Assembly (NCBI GenBank): GCA_023055425.1 | Contig: JALGPY010000001.1 | Coordinates: forward strand, 69,230,691-69,294,690 | DNA length: 64,000 nucleotides | Source of the DNA: Linanthus parryae | Lineage: Eukaryota > Streptophyta > Magnoliopsida > Ericales > Polemoniaceae | Reading direction: 5' to 3' | Part shown: positions 30,470 through 41,417 of the stretch, in pieces | How positions within the stretch are numbered: the stretch's first letter is position 1 | Layout of the letters: each line of letters starts with the position of its first letter | The notes under the pieces: model-generated | Told to the model about the DNA's origin: nothing | Seen by the model: only the letters and a program-made list of their open reading frames with translations | Databases searched by the model: none | Program-made: the position numbers and the translations under genes

Positions 30470-31290
30470 GGAGACGAAGAAGAGGAAAGAATTTAAGATG
30501 TCAGAGACAAAGAGGGAGATGCGATACATGAGGAAGAATCAGGAGGTATCTCGATCGTACTTTTATTCTCATTATCTTAACTCTTTTGCAATCTGGTTTG
30601 AACAAATTGTTTCTTTAGCAGATGATGATGATGACGAGACCATCGGTGGCCTCTTGGCCAAGGGCAGAAGAAAGGTTCTCATGCTGGCGTTTCTGATGAA
30701 ACCATAAGCGAGGACATTCTTGCCGAGTCCAGGAGAACAGCTGCGGAGGCTGCTGAAAGAAGAAGGAAACGAGAGGAAGAGGAGCTCGAACGCGTGAAGC
30801 AAAGAAGCCTAGAAGAACAACACGTCGACGACTTAGTGCGTCCAACTGATGAGGAAGATGTGCTTCCCGAAGAGGTGGCTCCTCAAGGCGAAGAGGAGGA
30901 TGCGGCTGCAGAAGAAGATGCAGCAGCTCTAGAGCAAGCCCAAGCAGACTTCGAAGAAATCGCAGGCGGTAACGAAGGTGAGATTTTTAATCTCGCTGTA
31001 ACTTACCGAGATGTAATTTTCGGTGCGCTAAAGCACGGTGTGTCAAAAGCTGACATTCACCGTTGGCTAGTAGGCAAGTGCGGTGAACCTTCAGGTAATT
31101 ATTTGAGCAACATGTGTGAACTTGGCTTAACAATCCAAACATAATCATGACTGGTTTCTCCGCGCCCCAGGTCATGCTCACCTTAAAGACATGCTTAACG
31201 AAGATACATTAATAGGGAGAGGTTCCACGTCCTTAGCATATGACGAGGACGCTGCGATCCCACCTTCGCGTGGAGGTGCTCGCTCTTAGC
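30470..31290 (+). pseudogene. Antisense PMD gene, acidic coiled-coil exons
   Basis: A gtatct donor near 30546 and a tttagcag acceptor near 30621 frame an intron of about 75 bases. Beyond it come DDDDDETIGGLLAKGRRKV and, after a frame change, LAESRRTAAEAAERRRKREE with EEELERVKQRSLEEQHVDDL and an acidic Glu/Ala-rich tail (EEEDAAAEEDAAALEQAQAD). The composition predicts a coiled coil followed by an acidic region. Further intron-like borders occur at about 30980 (ggtgag) and 31092-31170 (caggtaatt to gccccag). Function is unknown. Confidence 0.5.
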
Positions 31291-31372
31291 TTATCAAAGA
31301 TAATAAAATAATGTACAACACAAGTTACCTCACGCCATTGTATTTTGTATCGCATGTAATGCTCACGAGGCC

Positions 31373-32405
31373 GTGTTAGAGCAAAGGAATCAACCTTCTG
31401 CATCCTATGTCCCGGTGCCGAGTTCTCATACTGAGAAGCCCGTCGCAGCTGCCGAATATGCAGGAGAGCCCTTCGAAGACATCATTGAACTCTCTGATGA
31501 TGCCGAAGCTGACATCGTGTTAATGGAGGAAGATGCCCATGCCGGTGTTGAGGAAGTAAGAACGAACACTGACGATGCTATCGCACCTGAAGGTATCCTT
31601 CCTCCCGCTGCGACTTCTGCTGCCGCCATGCCTCCGGCAATGACTGAGCCTGCAACACCTCTTCCTGGGTGGAACTTTTGGGGTTCGCAGGTCAGGGCGG
31701 CAATCGCACCTGGTGCAGCTTACACTCTTCCCCCCAACTATGAGGAGTTAGATCTCGCGGCTGATAAAAGGGCGATGGAACGAGGACAGTCTTCAACTGC
31801 CCCAGCGATGCGCATTCCTTCTCTGCGCCTGATCCTTGAAGGAACCGATATGTCGTGGTTTACTGTTCGCATCTTTCATTCTTTGCTTGCGAGTTCGTAA
31901 GTCTAATCTTGACTTTAACATTGCTTTAGGGTTGAAACAAGCCGACGTGGACTGGCTAGTTCGCATGCGTCTCTCCTACCCCCAATCATTTGCGAGGTCT
32001 CTGGAGATAGGGCCCTTCGACAGGAGGCTATTTCTCACTGAAGCCATCTGGATTTTGGAGCAGCTGTCCGCGGCCACACCTACGACCATTTCTCCTCAGA
32101 GCGCGGAATTGCTTTTTGGCATGTGCCAAAATCTTCTCACCAATGTTCAAGGCAAGCTGGGCTTCGGGTTTCTTATCAAATGATTTACCCTGATTCGCGC
32201 GGCCGTAACTTTGAAACGCGGCCACCAAAACCTCGCAGGTGAGAAGCAGAAGTTAGAGCAACAAAGGCAAAAGGTTGAAGAGGCTATGAAGCTCTTTCAT
32301 TAGATGAACGCCAAATGCGAGCAATTGAAACAAGAAGTGGAGCAAGTGGAAAATCTGAGCCGTCAGTTTACTCCTCATGACTCCTTGATCAAGGGGTTAT
32401 TTTGA
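31373..32405 (+). pseudogene. Antisense PMD gene, 3' exons
   Basis: The frame 31373-31860 encodes an acidic, Pro/Ala-rich linker (IELSDDAEADIVLMEEDAHA) and PPNYEELDLAADKRAMERGQ. A gtttac...tttag segment (about 31859-31929) looks like an intron. The next exon gives LKQADVDWLVRMRLSYPQSF and SAELLFGMCQNLLTNVQGKL. After another intron-like gap ending ctcgcag near 32238, the coiled-coil end EKQKLEQQRQKVEEAMKLFH follows, with a stop at 32302-32304 and in-frame continuation to about 32405. The exon chain is inferred, and cDNA would be needed to confirm it. Confidence 0.5.
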
Positions 32406-33674
32406 AAAAAGTAGCAAATAAGTAGCTGAAATATTATTGTAATGTTGCTAGGGTTTCTCCCCTTTTTTTTCCAAAAAGAATTGAAATGCCCGTTTTGCCC
32501 TTTCCGGGATTTGCTCGAATATCTCTGTGCATATCAATTTATGACGTCAGCAATTGATATTGCCTTCATTTTCGCGCTAATTGCTCATTAGATAAGCACG
32601 CTTTCCTTGGGAAGTTCATCCGAATCATGACCATCCGTCATTAATTAGGATACGCAACCGAATCGCCGTAGCCTTTAGTAGGGTAATTGATTGTTACCTC
32701 TTTTCAAGGCGTAAGTGATTGATCCTTACCCTCTTTTCAAATTCTGCTGACTCATCTTGGTAACTGAAGAGTCTCCACAAGGTCTATATAAACCCTGCCT
32801 TTTGCTATTTGGGTTGTTTATCCCAAAATGTGGCTTGCCGTGAGTCCTTATGACTACTGGCTTCAACGCTTGCTTTTCGTTGATTCATGGCAGCTTCAAG
32901 TTGTGAAACCTGAGTTTGTGCTTTGTGCTATAGAAATAGTTTCCAAGATCCACTTTATAAGGCTTATTGATCTTTATAACTATCATAGAGAAGATGCAGA
33001 TAATACCTCATATTTGTTCGAAGAGTTTTCTTCGTCTATTATGCTTGCAGGTCGTGTTTCCGGTCGCCGAGTCGTAATGAACGGCGGGATTCTCCTCCAG
33101 CATGCCCGGAGAAGAATTTCTTGCCTCCTCGTTCTTGAACTTGGGGTGGCGAGCCAGTGCGCTCGTCTCCGTGGACAAGGAGCCTCTGGCCTTTGGAGCT
33201 GCTGCTTGCCTGTTCTTCACAGCCGCATACGCCGGAACAGGCGGTTCCTCTGGCATGTATCTTGATCAGACAGAGGTCTGGTCAGATCCTGAGATCCTAA
33301 ACATAGCGTCGCATAGGTCGTGTAGACATGGCGGGCAGGCTGTGGGCTGTTCTTCTCTCGGGAACACCCTACTTGCTACAGATCTTTGGTCGCAAGTATC
33401 GCATAGCTTCTGTTAGGACCGTTAGGCCGATCCTTTTACAGTAAGGATTTCCTTTCGCCTGTAGGCTGCTATGAATTGTAATCCATGTTGGCTGCGTAGT
33501 TAGCTTGAGCTGAGCTTTTTCGCTTGTAAGCTGTTATCTAGACAGAAAAATTGTAATTCATTTTGACTCATAATGATAAATCACTTTGTATGATTTGATG
33601 TCTTGTTACAACAAATTACGATTTCGCCTTCTATAGTGCTTTATAAACACTTTTTCATTGTCGCGTATGATTTG
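32406..33674 (+). other. Region with TATA box and small open frames of unknown nature
   Basis: A good TATA box (tctatataaac, 32783-32793) precedes an open frame at 32828-33265 (MWLAVSPYDYWLQRLLFVDS). A second frame at 33102-33416 encodes MPGEEFLASSFLNLGWRASA. A ttatgcttgcag at about 33039-33050 looks like a splice acceptor. Neither protein resembles a family I know. This may be a second antisense transcription unit or a noncoding leader in the hypervariable 3' part of the element. Confidence 0.4.
32783..32793 (+). promoter_or_regulatory. TATA box inside the Tat element, plus strand
   Basis: The plus strand reads tctatataaac, antisense to the retrotransposon. It lies 45 bases upstream of the first atg of the 32828 open frame. 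The spacing suits a short 5' leader. Confidence 0.45.
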
Positions 33675-34248
33675 CTATCTGCCGGATAGATTCGCAGATA
33701 TAATTTTAGATCATTCAAGATCGTATTTGCGCAGCTGTGCTACCTTGACTGGTAGGCTTGTGATTTGTTTTAGATTCAAGTACAGGTGCTATCTCATCAG
33801 ATAGACTTTTGTAGATCACCTAAGATCATTTAGCATAATGTTGCTATCATGACAGATAGACTTAAGCATCATTTTAAGATCACATTTGTATAGTGCTGCT
33901 ATCGTGACAGATAGGCTTTGGAAGATCAGTTGAGATCATGTTTGCATAGGCTGCTATCGTTGCAGATAGGCTTAAAAGATCAATTAAGATCATTTTCGCA
34001 TGAGCTGCTATCGTGAAAGATAGGATTAAAAGATCACTTAAGATCGTTCTCGCATGGGCTGCTATCGCGGCAGATAGGCTTAAAAGATCAATTAAGATCG
34101 TATTTGCGTAGGCTGCTATCGTGACAGATAGGCTTAAAAGATCACCTAAGATCGTTCTCGCATGGGCTGCTATCGCGGCAGATAGGCTTAAAAGATCAAT
34201 TAAGATCGTATTTGCGTAGGCTGCTATCACGGCGGATAGGATTTTGCT
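33675..34248. repeat. 54-bp tandem repeats, about 9-10 units
   Basis: Units start with gctgctatc and recur exactly every 54 bases at 33950, 34004, 34058, 34112, 34166 and 34220. Diverged units lie upstream (33895, 33841, 33787 and weaker). Units contain agatcaattaagatc and a catcgtgacagatag-like arm. From 34004 on, two unit variants alternate, giving a 108-bp higher-order period. Tat-lineage elements are known to carry variable tandem repeats between pol and the 3' LTR. There is no evidence for a CRISPR-like function. Confidence 0.93.
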
Positions 34249-34451
34249 AACAGTGATAATGAACTAAATGAAGCAATAAAGACAGCTAGAAGTATAAATT
34301 TATTCTCATTTGGGAGAAGTCTTTTATTATAAAACTCTCGTATGGGAGAGATGAGATTACAATTCTCTCATATGGGAGAGAAGATATGCGAATCATGGCA
34401 ATACAGATCATAAAGCAAAACGTTGTAATATAACGCGTATAACAAGAGAAG

Positions 34452-35582
34452 TTAAGGATAGTACTTCTTGATCCAGCGCATATTGACTGAGCTTGGGGTT
34501 GAGGTCGTTCCATGTAACCTCCGTATGCTACAGTAGCCACTGTCAAAGACTTCTGTGACTTCAAATGGTCCTTCCCAATTGGCTGCGAATTTCGGATGAG
34601 CTGCCTCTCGCATGCAATGATCAGATGCGCGTAAGACCAAATCTCCAACTGCGAAGTCTCGACGTTGGACTGTTTTGTTGTATGCACGAGCGATCCTTTC
34701 TTGGTAACGTTTATTGGTCCTTTTGGCTTGCTCCCGCTTTTCTTCTAGCAGTACTAAGTCATGATCGCGTTGGTTGTCATATAACGCGTGAAAAGCCAAC
34801 CTTGCGGAGTTAACCTTCACTTCCGCTGGTACCACAGCCTCAGCTCTGTAGCACAAAAGGAACGGTGAGACCCCTGTGGGTGTCCTTGGAGAAGTCCGAT
34901 AAGCCTACAGGGCTATTCTTAAAGAATCAGCCCACTTCTTGTGGTCATCTGCGACCACCTTGCTCAAAATCCTCAACAGCGTTTTGTTGGTTGCTTCTGC
35001 TTGCCCATTCCCCTTTGGATAGTATGGAGTGGAGCATATCTGCCTGATGTTGTATTCTGCTAGCTTTGCGGCCACCTGGCGATTGACAAAAGGAGTGCCA
35101 TTATCCGAAAGGATGGGGTTGGGAATTCCGAACCTGCATATGATACTTTCTTGGCTGAAATGGACTACAGCCAACGCATTTGCTGTCTTCAGTGGTATCG
35201 CTTCTACCCACTTGGTGAACAATTCGGTCGCGGTGAGAATGAAGTGATTCCCGTGCGAGGTCGGTCGAATGGGACCGATGAAATCCAGAGCCCATGTGTG
35301 AAACGGCCATGGTGTTCCCAATGCATGTAGATCTACGGCAGGGGCGTGCACTAGATTACCCTTGAATTGACACTCCTGGCAGCGGCTTACTTTGGTGCGG
35401 CAATCAGCCTCCATAGTGGGCCAGAAATATCCAATTGAAAGGAGTTGTCTGCATAATTTCGCACCCCCCTGGTGTTCTACCTGATGAGAAAGGTCCATCA
35501 CTTCTTGTGCTTCTGTGATGTCTAGGCATCGCAGCAGGTTGCCTTCATGGCCTCTTCGCCAAAGCAGATTCTCTTGCACCAC
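34452..35582 (-). pseudogene. Tat element integrase
   Basis: The frame 35582-34905 starts with MVQENLLWRRGHEGNLLRCL and an HQVEHQGGAKLCRQ / CQECQFKGN zinc-binding region (HHCC). The catalytic core follows (TWALDFIGPIRPTSHGNHFI with Asp, then LSDNGTPFVN with Asp, and YYPKGNGQAEATNKTLL with Glu). The frame 34856-34452 continues with CYRAEAVVPAEVKVNSARL and the C-terminal GDLVLRASDHCMRE and WEGPFEV part, ending near a normal terminus at 34452. A stop near 34903 separates the two pieces in the same frame. The enzyme would join cDNA to host DNA. One stop disables it unless it is read through. Confidence 0.93.
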
Positions 35583-35585
35583 ATA

Positions 35586-36500
35586 TCAGGATGCTTTCCT
35601 TCTTAGTTTTTCGGCTTCTTTTCTCGACTCGGGTGCAGTACCCTGGGTAAGAAAATCGAAGAGGGGCTTCCTCCAATCCGCATCATCGTCGGTTAGAGCA
35701 ATGAGTAAAGAGTCTTTGATCAGTGCGCAACTCTCGCACTTTCCTTGAATCAATGCTGCGGCCGTTGACATGTCCGGCCAATGAATGCCATACCTCTGAG
35801 CTTTCCGATAGATTGAAACCTCACTTTCCCCGCAAGCATGTCGGTGAATCTTTTCTAATAGTAGTTGTCCCTCTTGCTCGGAGACGCATCGCATAAGTAT
35901 TCCGCCAGGGCCCTTGTAATAAAGGGTGTTGTCATGTATGCAATAGCCCTTTGTGGATGCCCAGTTCTCGCTGCTCGTGCCTTCTGCGATGGCCCGTAAG
36001 ATTGACTTTCTCCAGTCCGTATCGTCCATGCATTCTTCGTCACACGCGTCTTCTGTCAACGCCGAGGACGTTCGCACTTCAATGAAGATCCTCGCGGGAC
36101 ATTTGTCCACACTGACCTTGGATCCCAGGGTAGCTAAAGCATCAGCATGCCTGTTGTCCGCCCGAGGTTTGTGCTCGTATCTGACGTCGCAGAATTGCTG
36201 CACCAATCTCTGCACTAGGGTCCTGTAGGGCAATAAGTTTATTTCCTTCAAACCATACTCGCCCGAGGCTTGTTTGACGATTAGCTTGGAGTCCCCCATA
36301 ACTGTCAAGTTGCTTACTTCCAAGGCCTTGGCCGCGCGGAGCCCTGCGATGAGAGCTACATACTCTGCTTCATTGTTAGTTACTGCGAAGTCAAGCTTTG
36401 CGGACATCTGTATGACTTACCCATTTGGTTTGGTCAAGACTATCCCAATGCCTCCACCTTTCCTTGTGGATGAGCCGTCAAAATGAAGCGTCCAGTAAGG
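35586..36500 (-). pseudogene. Tat element archaeal-type RNase H (aRH)
   Basis: Downstream of the normal RNase H the minus strand encodes FDGSSTRKGGGIGIVLTKPN, a stop near 36418, then AVTNNEAEYVALIAGLRAAK, VMGDSKLIVKQASGEYGLKE and NRHADALATLG. These are the D, E, D and D regions of a second, archaeal/plant-type RNase H, the marker domain of the Tat lineage. The remainder (to 35586) is the linker to integrase. It reads in one frame apart from the stop at about 36418 and a stop at 35583-35585. Confidence 0.9.
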
Positions 36501-36596
36501 CAACTCAACTACGTAGATTTCAGGTCCCTCCAATTCTTCTTCTATCACGGGCTCATGGCTGTTATCGGGGAACTCCGCCAACAAATCCGCTACCGC

Positions 36597-37830
36597 CTAC
36601 GATTTGATCGCCCGCGGCCGAACGCATGTGATGTCATATTGGGAGATGGTCATATACCATTTTGCCAATCTTCCCCCAGGAGCGGTGTGAGTCAGAAGAT
36701 ATCGTATGGGATCACTCTTTGTGACCACCACCACTTTGTGCGAAGCGAAGTAGTGTCTTAGCTTCTCTATTACGAAGAATAAAGCAAGGCAATGACGCTC
36801 GATGTCCGTGTACCTTGATTCTGCGGGCTGCACAATGCGAGAGATATAGTAGATTGGCCTTTCTTGTCCCTCATACTCCTGAGCCAGAAGAGCTCCTATA
36901 GACCTCCTTGTTGACGTCAGATACAGCAAAAGCGGTGATCCTAGCTGAGGTGCGATCATCACTTTTGAAGATGTCAGCAGCTCCTTTAGTTTCCCGAACG
37001 CAGCTTCGTGCTCCGGAGTCCAGTTGTATACGGCATCTTTCTTGAGAAGATCACTGGAACATAAAGTAATTTCGGCATTCGCTGGGATGAATTTTCGCAG
37101 ATATGATAGCTTTCCCAAGAATGTTTTCAAGGCACTCTGGTTGTGTGGCGGAGTCATGCCAGTGATGGCTGATACTTTCGCAGGGTCAGGCTCGATTCCT
37201 TGGCGATGCACCACGCATCCCAAGAACTTTCCTGATGTCGTGGAACACTTTCCGCAAATCCGCCAGATGGTCTTCCTCCTCCTTGGATTTAACAACCAGG
37301 TCATCCACGTAGAATTCCACTTCTTTGTGCATCATGTCGTGGAACAGAGCCATCATGGCCCGCTGATAGGTCGCACCTGCGTTTTTGAGTCCAAAAGGCA
37401 TCACCGTATAGTTGAATACTCCCACGGGGGTAATGAATGCGGTTTTCCGTGCATCTTCGGGGTCCATCTTGATCTGATTGTACCCACTGAAGCCGTCCAT
37501 GAAGCTGAACATGCGATGACCCGCGGTCGAATCAATAAGCAAGTCGATGTTGGGAAGTGGAAAATCGTCCTTAGGGCAGAAACGATTAAGATCTCGGAAA
37601 TCCACGCAAATGCGAAGCTGCCCATTCCTCTTTACCACAGACACAATGTTAGCCAGCCATGTGGGATGGTGATTTGGCTCTATGAATTTGGCATCCAAGA
37701 GTTTGACAATCTCCTGCTTAATCTTCACGTTGAGCTCAGGCCTGAAGCTTCTTGTGCTCTGCTTTACCGGCTTGGATCCCGGAATCACGTCCAACCGATG
37801 CATGGTGATGCTCGTGTCCAGACCGGGCAT
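36597..37830 (-). pseudogene. Tat element reverse transcriptase and RNase H
   Basis: The frame 37830-37186 encodes the Ty3/gypsy RT: QLRICVDFRDLNRFCPKDDF, MFSFMDGFSGYNQI, TPVGVFNYTVMPFGLKNAGA and FYVDDLVVKSKEEEDH, with the YVDD box intact. The frame 37304-36597 continues with FLGKLSYLRKFIPANAEIT and the RNase H (LLLYLTSTRRSIGALLAQEY, ESRYTDIERHCLALFFVIEK). The two differ by one frame, so there is a single indel between about 37186 and 37304. Other breaks are in-frame stops. Confidence 0.93.
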
Positions 37831-39345
37831 CTAATCATATTCCCATGCGAATACGTCTTTGGACTCGGTCAAGAGCTGTAGCAATCTTTCCTCATCTTCG
37901 CTCGTGAGGTCCGCACTTAGAAAGACCGGCCTCTTCTTTTCTTCATTCGTTCTTAGGAATACTTCCTTCAGCTCTTGCTTTTGCGGTCTGGGTTTGTCTT
38001 CCATGCATTCTGGTGCTTCTTTGAGTTTCTCTTCTAGAGTACTCGGCATTGGCCTTTCTGTCTCCGCAATCTGCTCGATTTGGTTGATTTGCTCAGGGAT
38101 ATCCCCATGCCCGCGTGAGGAAACCCCCGATCACCTTCATATGCGATAGCATTTCTTCCCGTTGGCGTAGAAACTCTCTATCTCCTTTCCTTCAGGGTCA
38201 TACTTCGCTATTCTTTTCAGAGTGTACACGTTCTTTCGCTGGTAGGCAATCCGGGGCGCTTCTTCTCACGTGGGCGGCTTCTTGGCATCCTATCTTGTCA
38301 CCATCACTCTCGCAGGTGACTGATCTTTGATATCTTCCCATAGGGGTAAAGGAGTGGGGTTGAACGGTCCCGGTGTTTGCTCATCTGCCATCTCGGTGAA
38401 CCACACCGCCTCACTGAGATGCGCTTCATCCATGTTGAATGGATTCGTCGAAGCTGGTATCTCGACTATTCTGTCATTCCAAATAGCTTTCATCACTTGG
38501 TGAGCTGTTGAAGGGACAGCATCAGAGCGATGAATCCAGGCTCGACCTATGATCATGTGATATGTAGTGTTCGCATCTATGACATAGAATTTCGCTGAGC
38601 ACTTGATTTTGCCGATCTGGATACCCAGGCGGATCCATCTTATCGTCATTCTGGAGTCGCTTCCGAATCCCATCAACGGGGATGGACGCTTGACAATCTT
38701 GTACTCTGGGATTCCTGCTAGCTTCAATGTATGGAGCGAAACATTGTTAACTGCTGCTCCTCCATCGACGAACGCTCTTTTGAACTCGACGCCATTGATG
38801 ATAGCCGTCACATACAGAGGCCTCTGGTGGCTCGCATCTGTCTTCTTGTCGCTGGTGGAAAAGGTTATGATATTTTCTGTAGAGCGAGACGCCCTAATGA
38901 CTTTCCCATTGGAGACTACGAGATCCTCCTCGTAATCTTCTGCTATCCTTAAGATCACTTTTTTCATCTCCGTCCGGCATTTTTCTGAGAAGTTCATCTC
39001 GTCGAAGAACCTGCTGAAGCCGTGCGGCCCCTTCATCCGGTCAGCACGTTCGTCCTCCGAGTCTATGTTGTAGTCTTCATCATCATGGACTTCGGCAATG
39101 ATGGGTAGACCATCCTCTGCGACCTCTTCAAGATCCACAATCGAGATCATAGCGACCTCTTTGCCTTTCGATTCTTGCTCCGCATGGGCAGGGAGTGGAT
39201 TGTTGCGCACATCCTGCCTTTGGTCGCTAACAATCAGTTCGCCATTCTTCATCTTTTGGCTAAACACAATTCTGAGCTTCTTGAAGTCCGTCGTGGGATG
39301 CATGACCTTGCTGTGGTATTCGCACCACTTAGGGTCCCTCACCAT
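37831..39345 (-). pseudogene. Tat element protease and PR-RT linker
   Basis: The frame 39345-38290 begins with WCEYHSKVMHPTTDFKKL, a region typical between Tat gag and protease. The aspartic protease follows (LYVTAIINGVEFKRAFVDGG, AAVNNVSLHTLKLAG, and later TTYHMIIGRAWIHRSDAVPS). The catalytic motif reads VDGGAAVN where DSGA or DTGS is usual, so activity is doubtful although some Tat proteases vary here. The linker 38049-37831 is Glu/Lys-rich. Stops at 38287-38289 and near 37830 interrupt the frame. Confidence 0.85.
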
Positions 39346-39417
39346 CTCCTTGGATGGTGTCCTCTCGAGCGGCGGTAGGACACCATCCTTGCGCCACTGC
39401 CTGTAGAGGTCGCTTGC

Positions 39418-40744
39418 TTATTCCACCGAACATGGCAGAGGTGGTGCATCAAATTTCACAATCTTCGCCTGCTTTTGGGGTGAGACCGTATTTACTTCGG
39501 CCTCGCGTCCCCTCTTGTAGCTGAATCTCCCGATCTTGAAAGTAGTACCGCCTGAGGATCGCTCAGGGGCATTCCTCTTTTTCTGCCTCTCTACTATAGG
39601 CTCGATGTTCTTCGTGCATTCGATTAGCTTTGAAAATGTAGGCGTTTGCAGGTTAATAAGCATACCTTTGTACTCGTCTCGCATGCACTGCAAGCATATC
39701 TCTACGAGCCTGCTTTCAAGTATCACGTCTTTGCATTCCAAGGACTTGGCCCTGAACTTCTTGACGAAGGTTATTCCATCCTCCTCGCGCTTCTGATACA
39801 TCCGCGAGAGATGAATCATCGTCACCTTTTCCTCCATCTGGAAGAACTTGGTATAGAACTTCTGGACCATGTCGTCCCAAGTCTTCACGGATCCGGCTTC
39901 CAATGTCCTATACCACTTGTAATCCACGTTCCCCAGGGACTTCGGGAACTCGCGCATCGGAAGTTTGGGATCAGCTCCATACGGACCCATCACATCGATG
40001 AAACGCATGACATGCTCATGAGCGTTCCCATTGACGTCCTCGAACTTGTCCCATTTAGGAGCCTTGTACCCAGCAGGGTTAGGCATGAGATAGATCTCTC
40101 GTGGCATGGGTGGATCGTTGTCGAGCTTCGGGATGATGGTATCCGCGAACGATTGATGAGCTAGAATGGTATTTATGCGCCGTTGGAGTGACTTCATACA
40201 CTCCGGAGTACCTCCCTCGGCAGCGGGAGGAGGGGTCGTCGCAGGTGGAGACGACACATACGCCGCATGAGGGCTAGGGACGTATTGCGAATTCACGTTA
40301 CCCCAGATTGCCGTTGGAGGAGGCAAGGGATACTGTGAGGCCGGATTAGGAACCAAAGCCGGAGGCTGAGGAGTATGAGCAGCGAGAGGCAACATTTGAG
40401 CTGTTGACCCCTGGATTGAGGGTAGTTGCGTAGTCGCCGGTGGAGTTTGCAGATTGGGGTTGGGTGGCGTGGTCGACACTCCCAACCCCTAAGTGGTGGA
40501 TACTCCTCCTCCCTGAGAGACACCGGCGGCTGTGCGGGGTTTGGAGCAAGAGTCCCCAAGACAGCCATAATTCGTTCCACTGAGCAGATTGAGCTTTGAG
40601 AGCCTTCGCCTGACTCTGGAAGGTGGCGTCCAAAGCTTCTAGCGTTGGAGCTTCACCGGGAGCTGTAGGAGTACGGCGAATCTCCTCTCCTGAGGCGGCC
40701 TCCGTGGAAGGCGATCTGTTACTGACATCATCCTCCTGAGACAT
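39418..40744 (-). pseudogene. Tat element gag
   Basis: The start is atg 40744 (MSQEDDVSNRSPSTEAASGE). The early part changes frame before a Pro/Thr-rich stretch (TPPATTQLPSIQGS, from about 40485 downward). The retrotrans_gag core follows: GPYGADPKLPMREFPKSLGN, VKTWDDMVQKFYTKFF and FVKKFRAKSLECKDV. The frame ends taa at 39418-39420. Gag forms the virus-like particle. One or two indels in the first 300 bases and this stop, which is in frame with the protease, break it. No zinc knuckle is evident. Confidence 0.88.
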
Positions 40745-40760
40745 GGTTGCTTAAGATGGT

Positions 40761-40780
40761 AGGTTCACGTCGGGTTCACC
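40761..40780 (-). promoter_or_regulatory. Primer-binding site of the Tat element
   Basis: On the minus strand the sequence next to the 5' LTR reads TTTTGGTGAACCCGACGTG. It begins with the TGG expected for pairing with a tRNA CCA end and starts a few bases from the LTR. I could not assign the tRNA with confidence. Confidence 0.65.
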
Positions 40781-40784
40781 AAAA

Positions 40785-41412
40785 TGTGCAAAAGAGAATC
40801 CGGCGGGGAGCACTCTGTGTACACCGTAAGTAGGGGATCGGAAATGGCACAGGAAGAGTTGGGTTGTGTGTAGGGAGAGAGTAAGGCAGTTGTAATGTCT
40901 GAGAGAGAGACAGGGGTTTGGCAGAGCTTCCGCGTATGTCTGGTGCGTCCTCCTTTGTATGGAAAGGTTAACGTCCTATATATAACGGAGAATTTGGCCG
41001 TTGCAGTGTGGTTAATGCGCCCATCAATGGCGGCTTAATTAGCTTAACCACAACGGCACGTTCATCCGCGTATATAGGCACCGTTACAGCACGTTGTGCG
41101 CGAATACCGGAACCGTTATGGGGTTGACCGGGTTTGACCGGATTGACCGGGTTTATGGAGCTCGTGCCATAAATCTCTCAAAAGCAGTTACTAAAGGTCG
41201 CGTGCGGGCTTGGCTCGCACGCGACAGGACTTACTCTAGCCTCCAAACCACTAAGTCCCTACAAGTCCCGTGCAGTGGTATGCGAGGGCCCTGTCTCGCA
41301 GCCCCCGCATGGATCAGCGCGGCTGGTGATCCAGTGTGTGTGGAGCACAATATGGTGTGCTAGATGATTGCCACGTGGCCAAGATCTGTCTGTTCAGAAA
41401 GCACTATCTACA
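40785..41412 (-). repeat. 5' LTR of the Tat element
   Basis: This 628-bp LTR is nearly identical to 26748-27375. It starts tgtgca, ends ctaca and is followed by the target duplication attgt. It adjoins the PBS, so it is the promoter-carrying LTR of this minus-strand element. Confidence 0.95.
40976..40985 (-). promoter_or_regulatory. Probable TATA box of the Tat 5' LTR
   Basis: The minus strand reads gttatatata here. Transcription would start about 30 bases lower and leave an R-U5 of about 160 bases before the PBS. Confidence 0.45.
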
Positions 41413-41417
41413 ATTGT
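41413..41417. other. Target-site duplication attgt, right
   Basis: The bases attgt after the 5' LTR match those before the 3' LTR at 26743-26747. Confidence 0.9.

Larger units (their letters stand above)
26748..41412 (-). mobile_element. Tat-lineage Ty3/gypsy retrotransposon, 14.7 kb
   Basis: The element has two 628-bp LTRs, a 5-bp target duplication and minus-strand gag, protease, RT, RNase H, a second (archaeal-type) RNase H and integrase in that order. The dual RNase H and the long region between integrase and 3' LTR are hallmarks of the plant Tat lineage. That 3' region holds 54-bp tandem repeats and an antisense multi-exon gene with a plant mobile domain. By eye the LTRs differ at roughly a dozen positions, about 2%, so the insertion is recent. 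Pol has several in-frame stops and one frameshift, so this copy is probably not autonomous. Confidence 0.93.

Noticed and set aside
33675..34248. Regular 54-bp repeats looked like a CRISPR array at first sight.
   Set aside because: Whole units repeat without unique spacers, the genome is plant, and the array sits in the usual 3' position of a Tat element.
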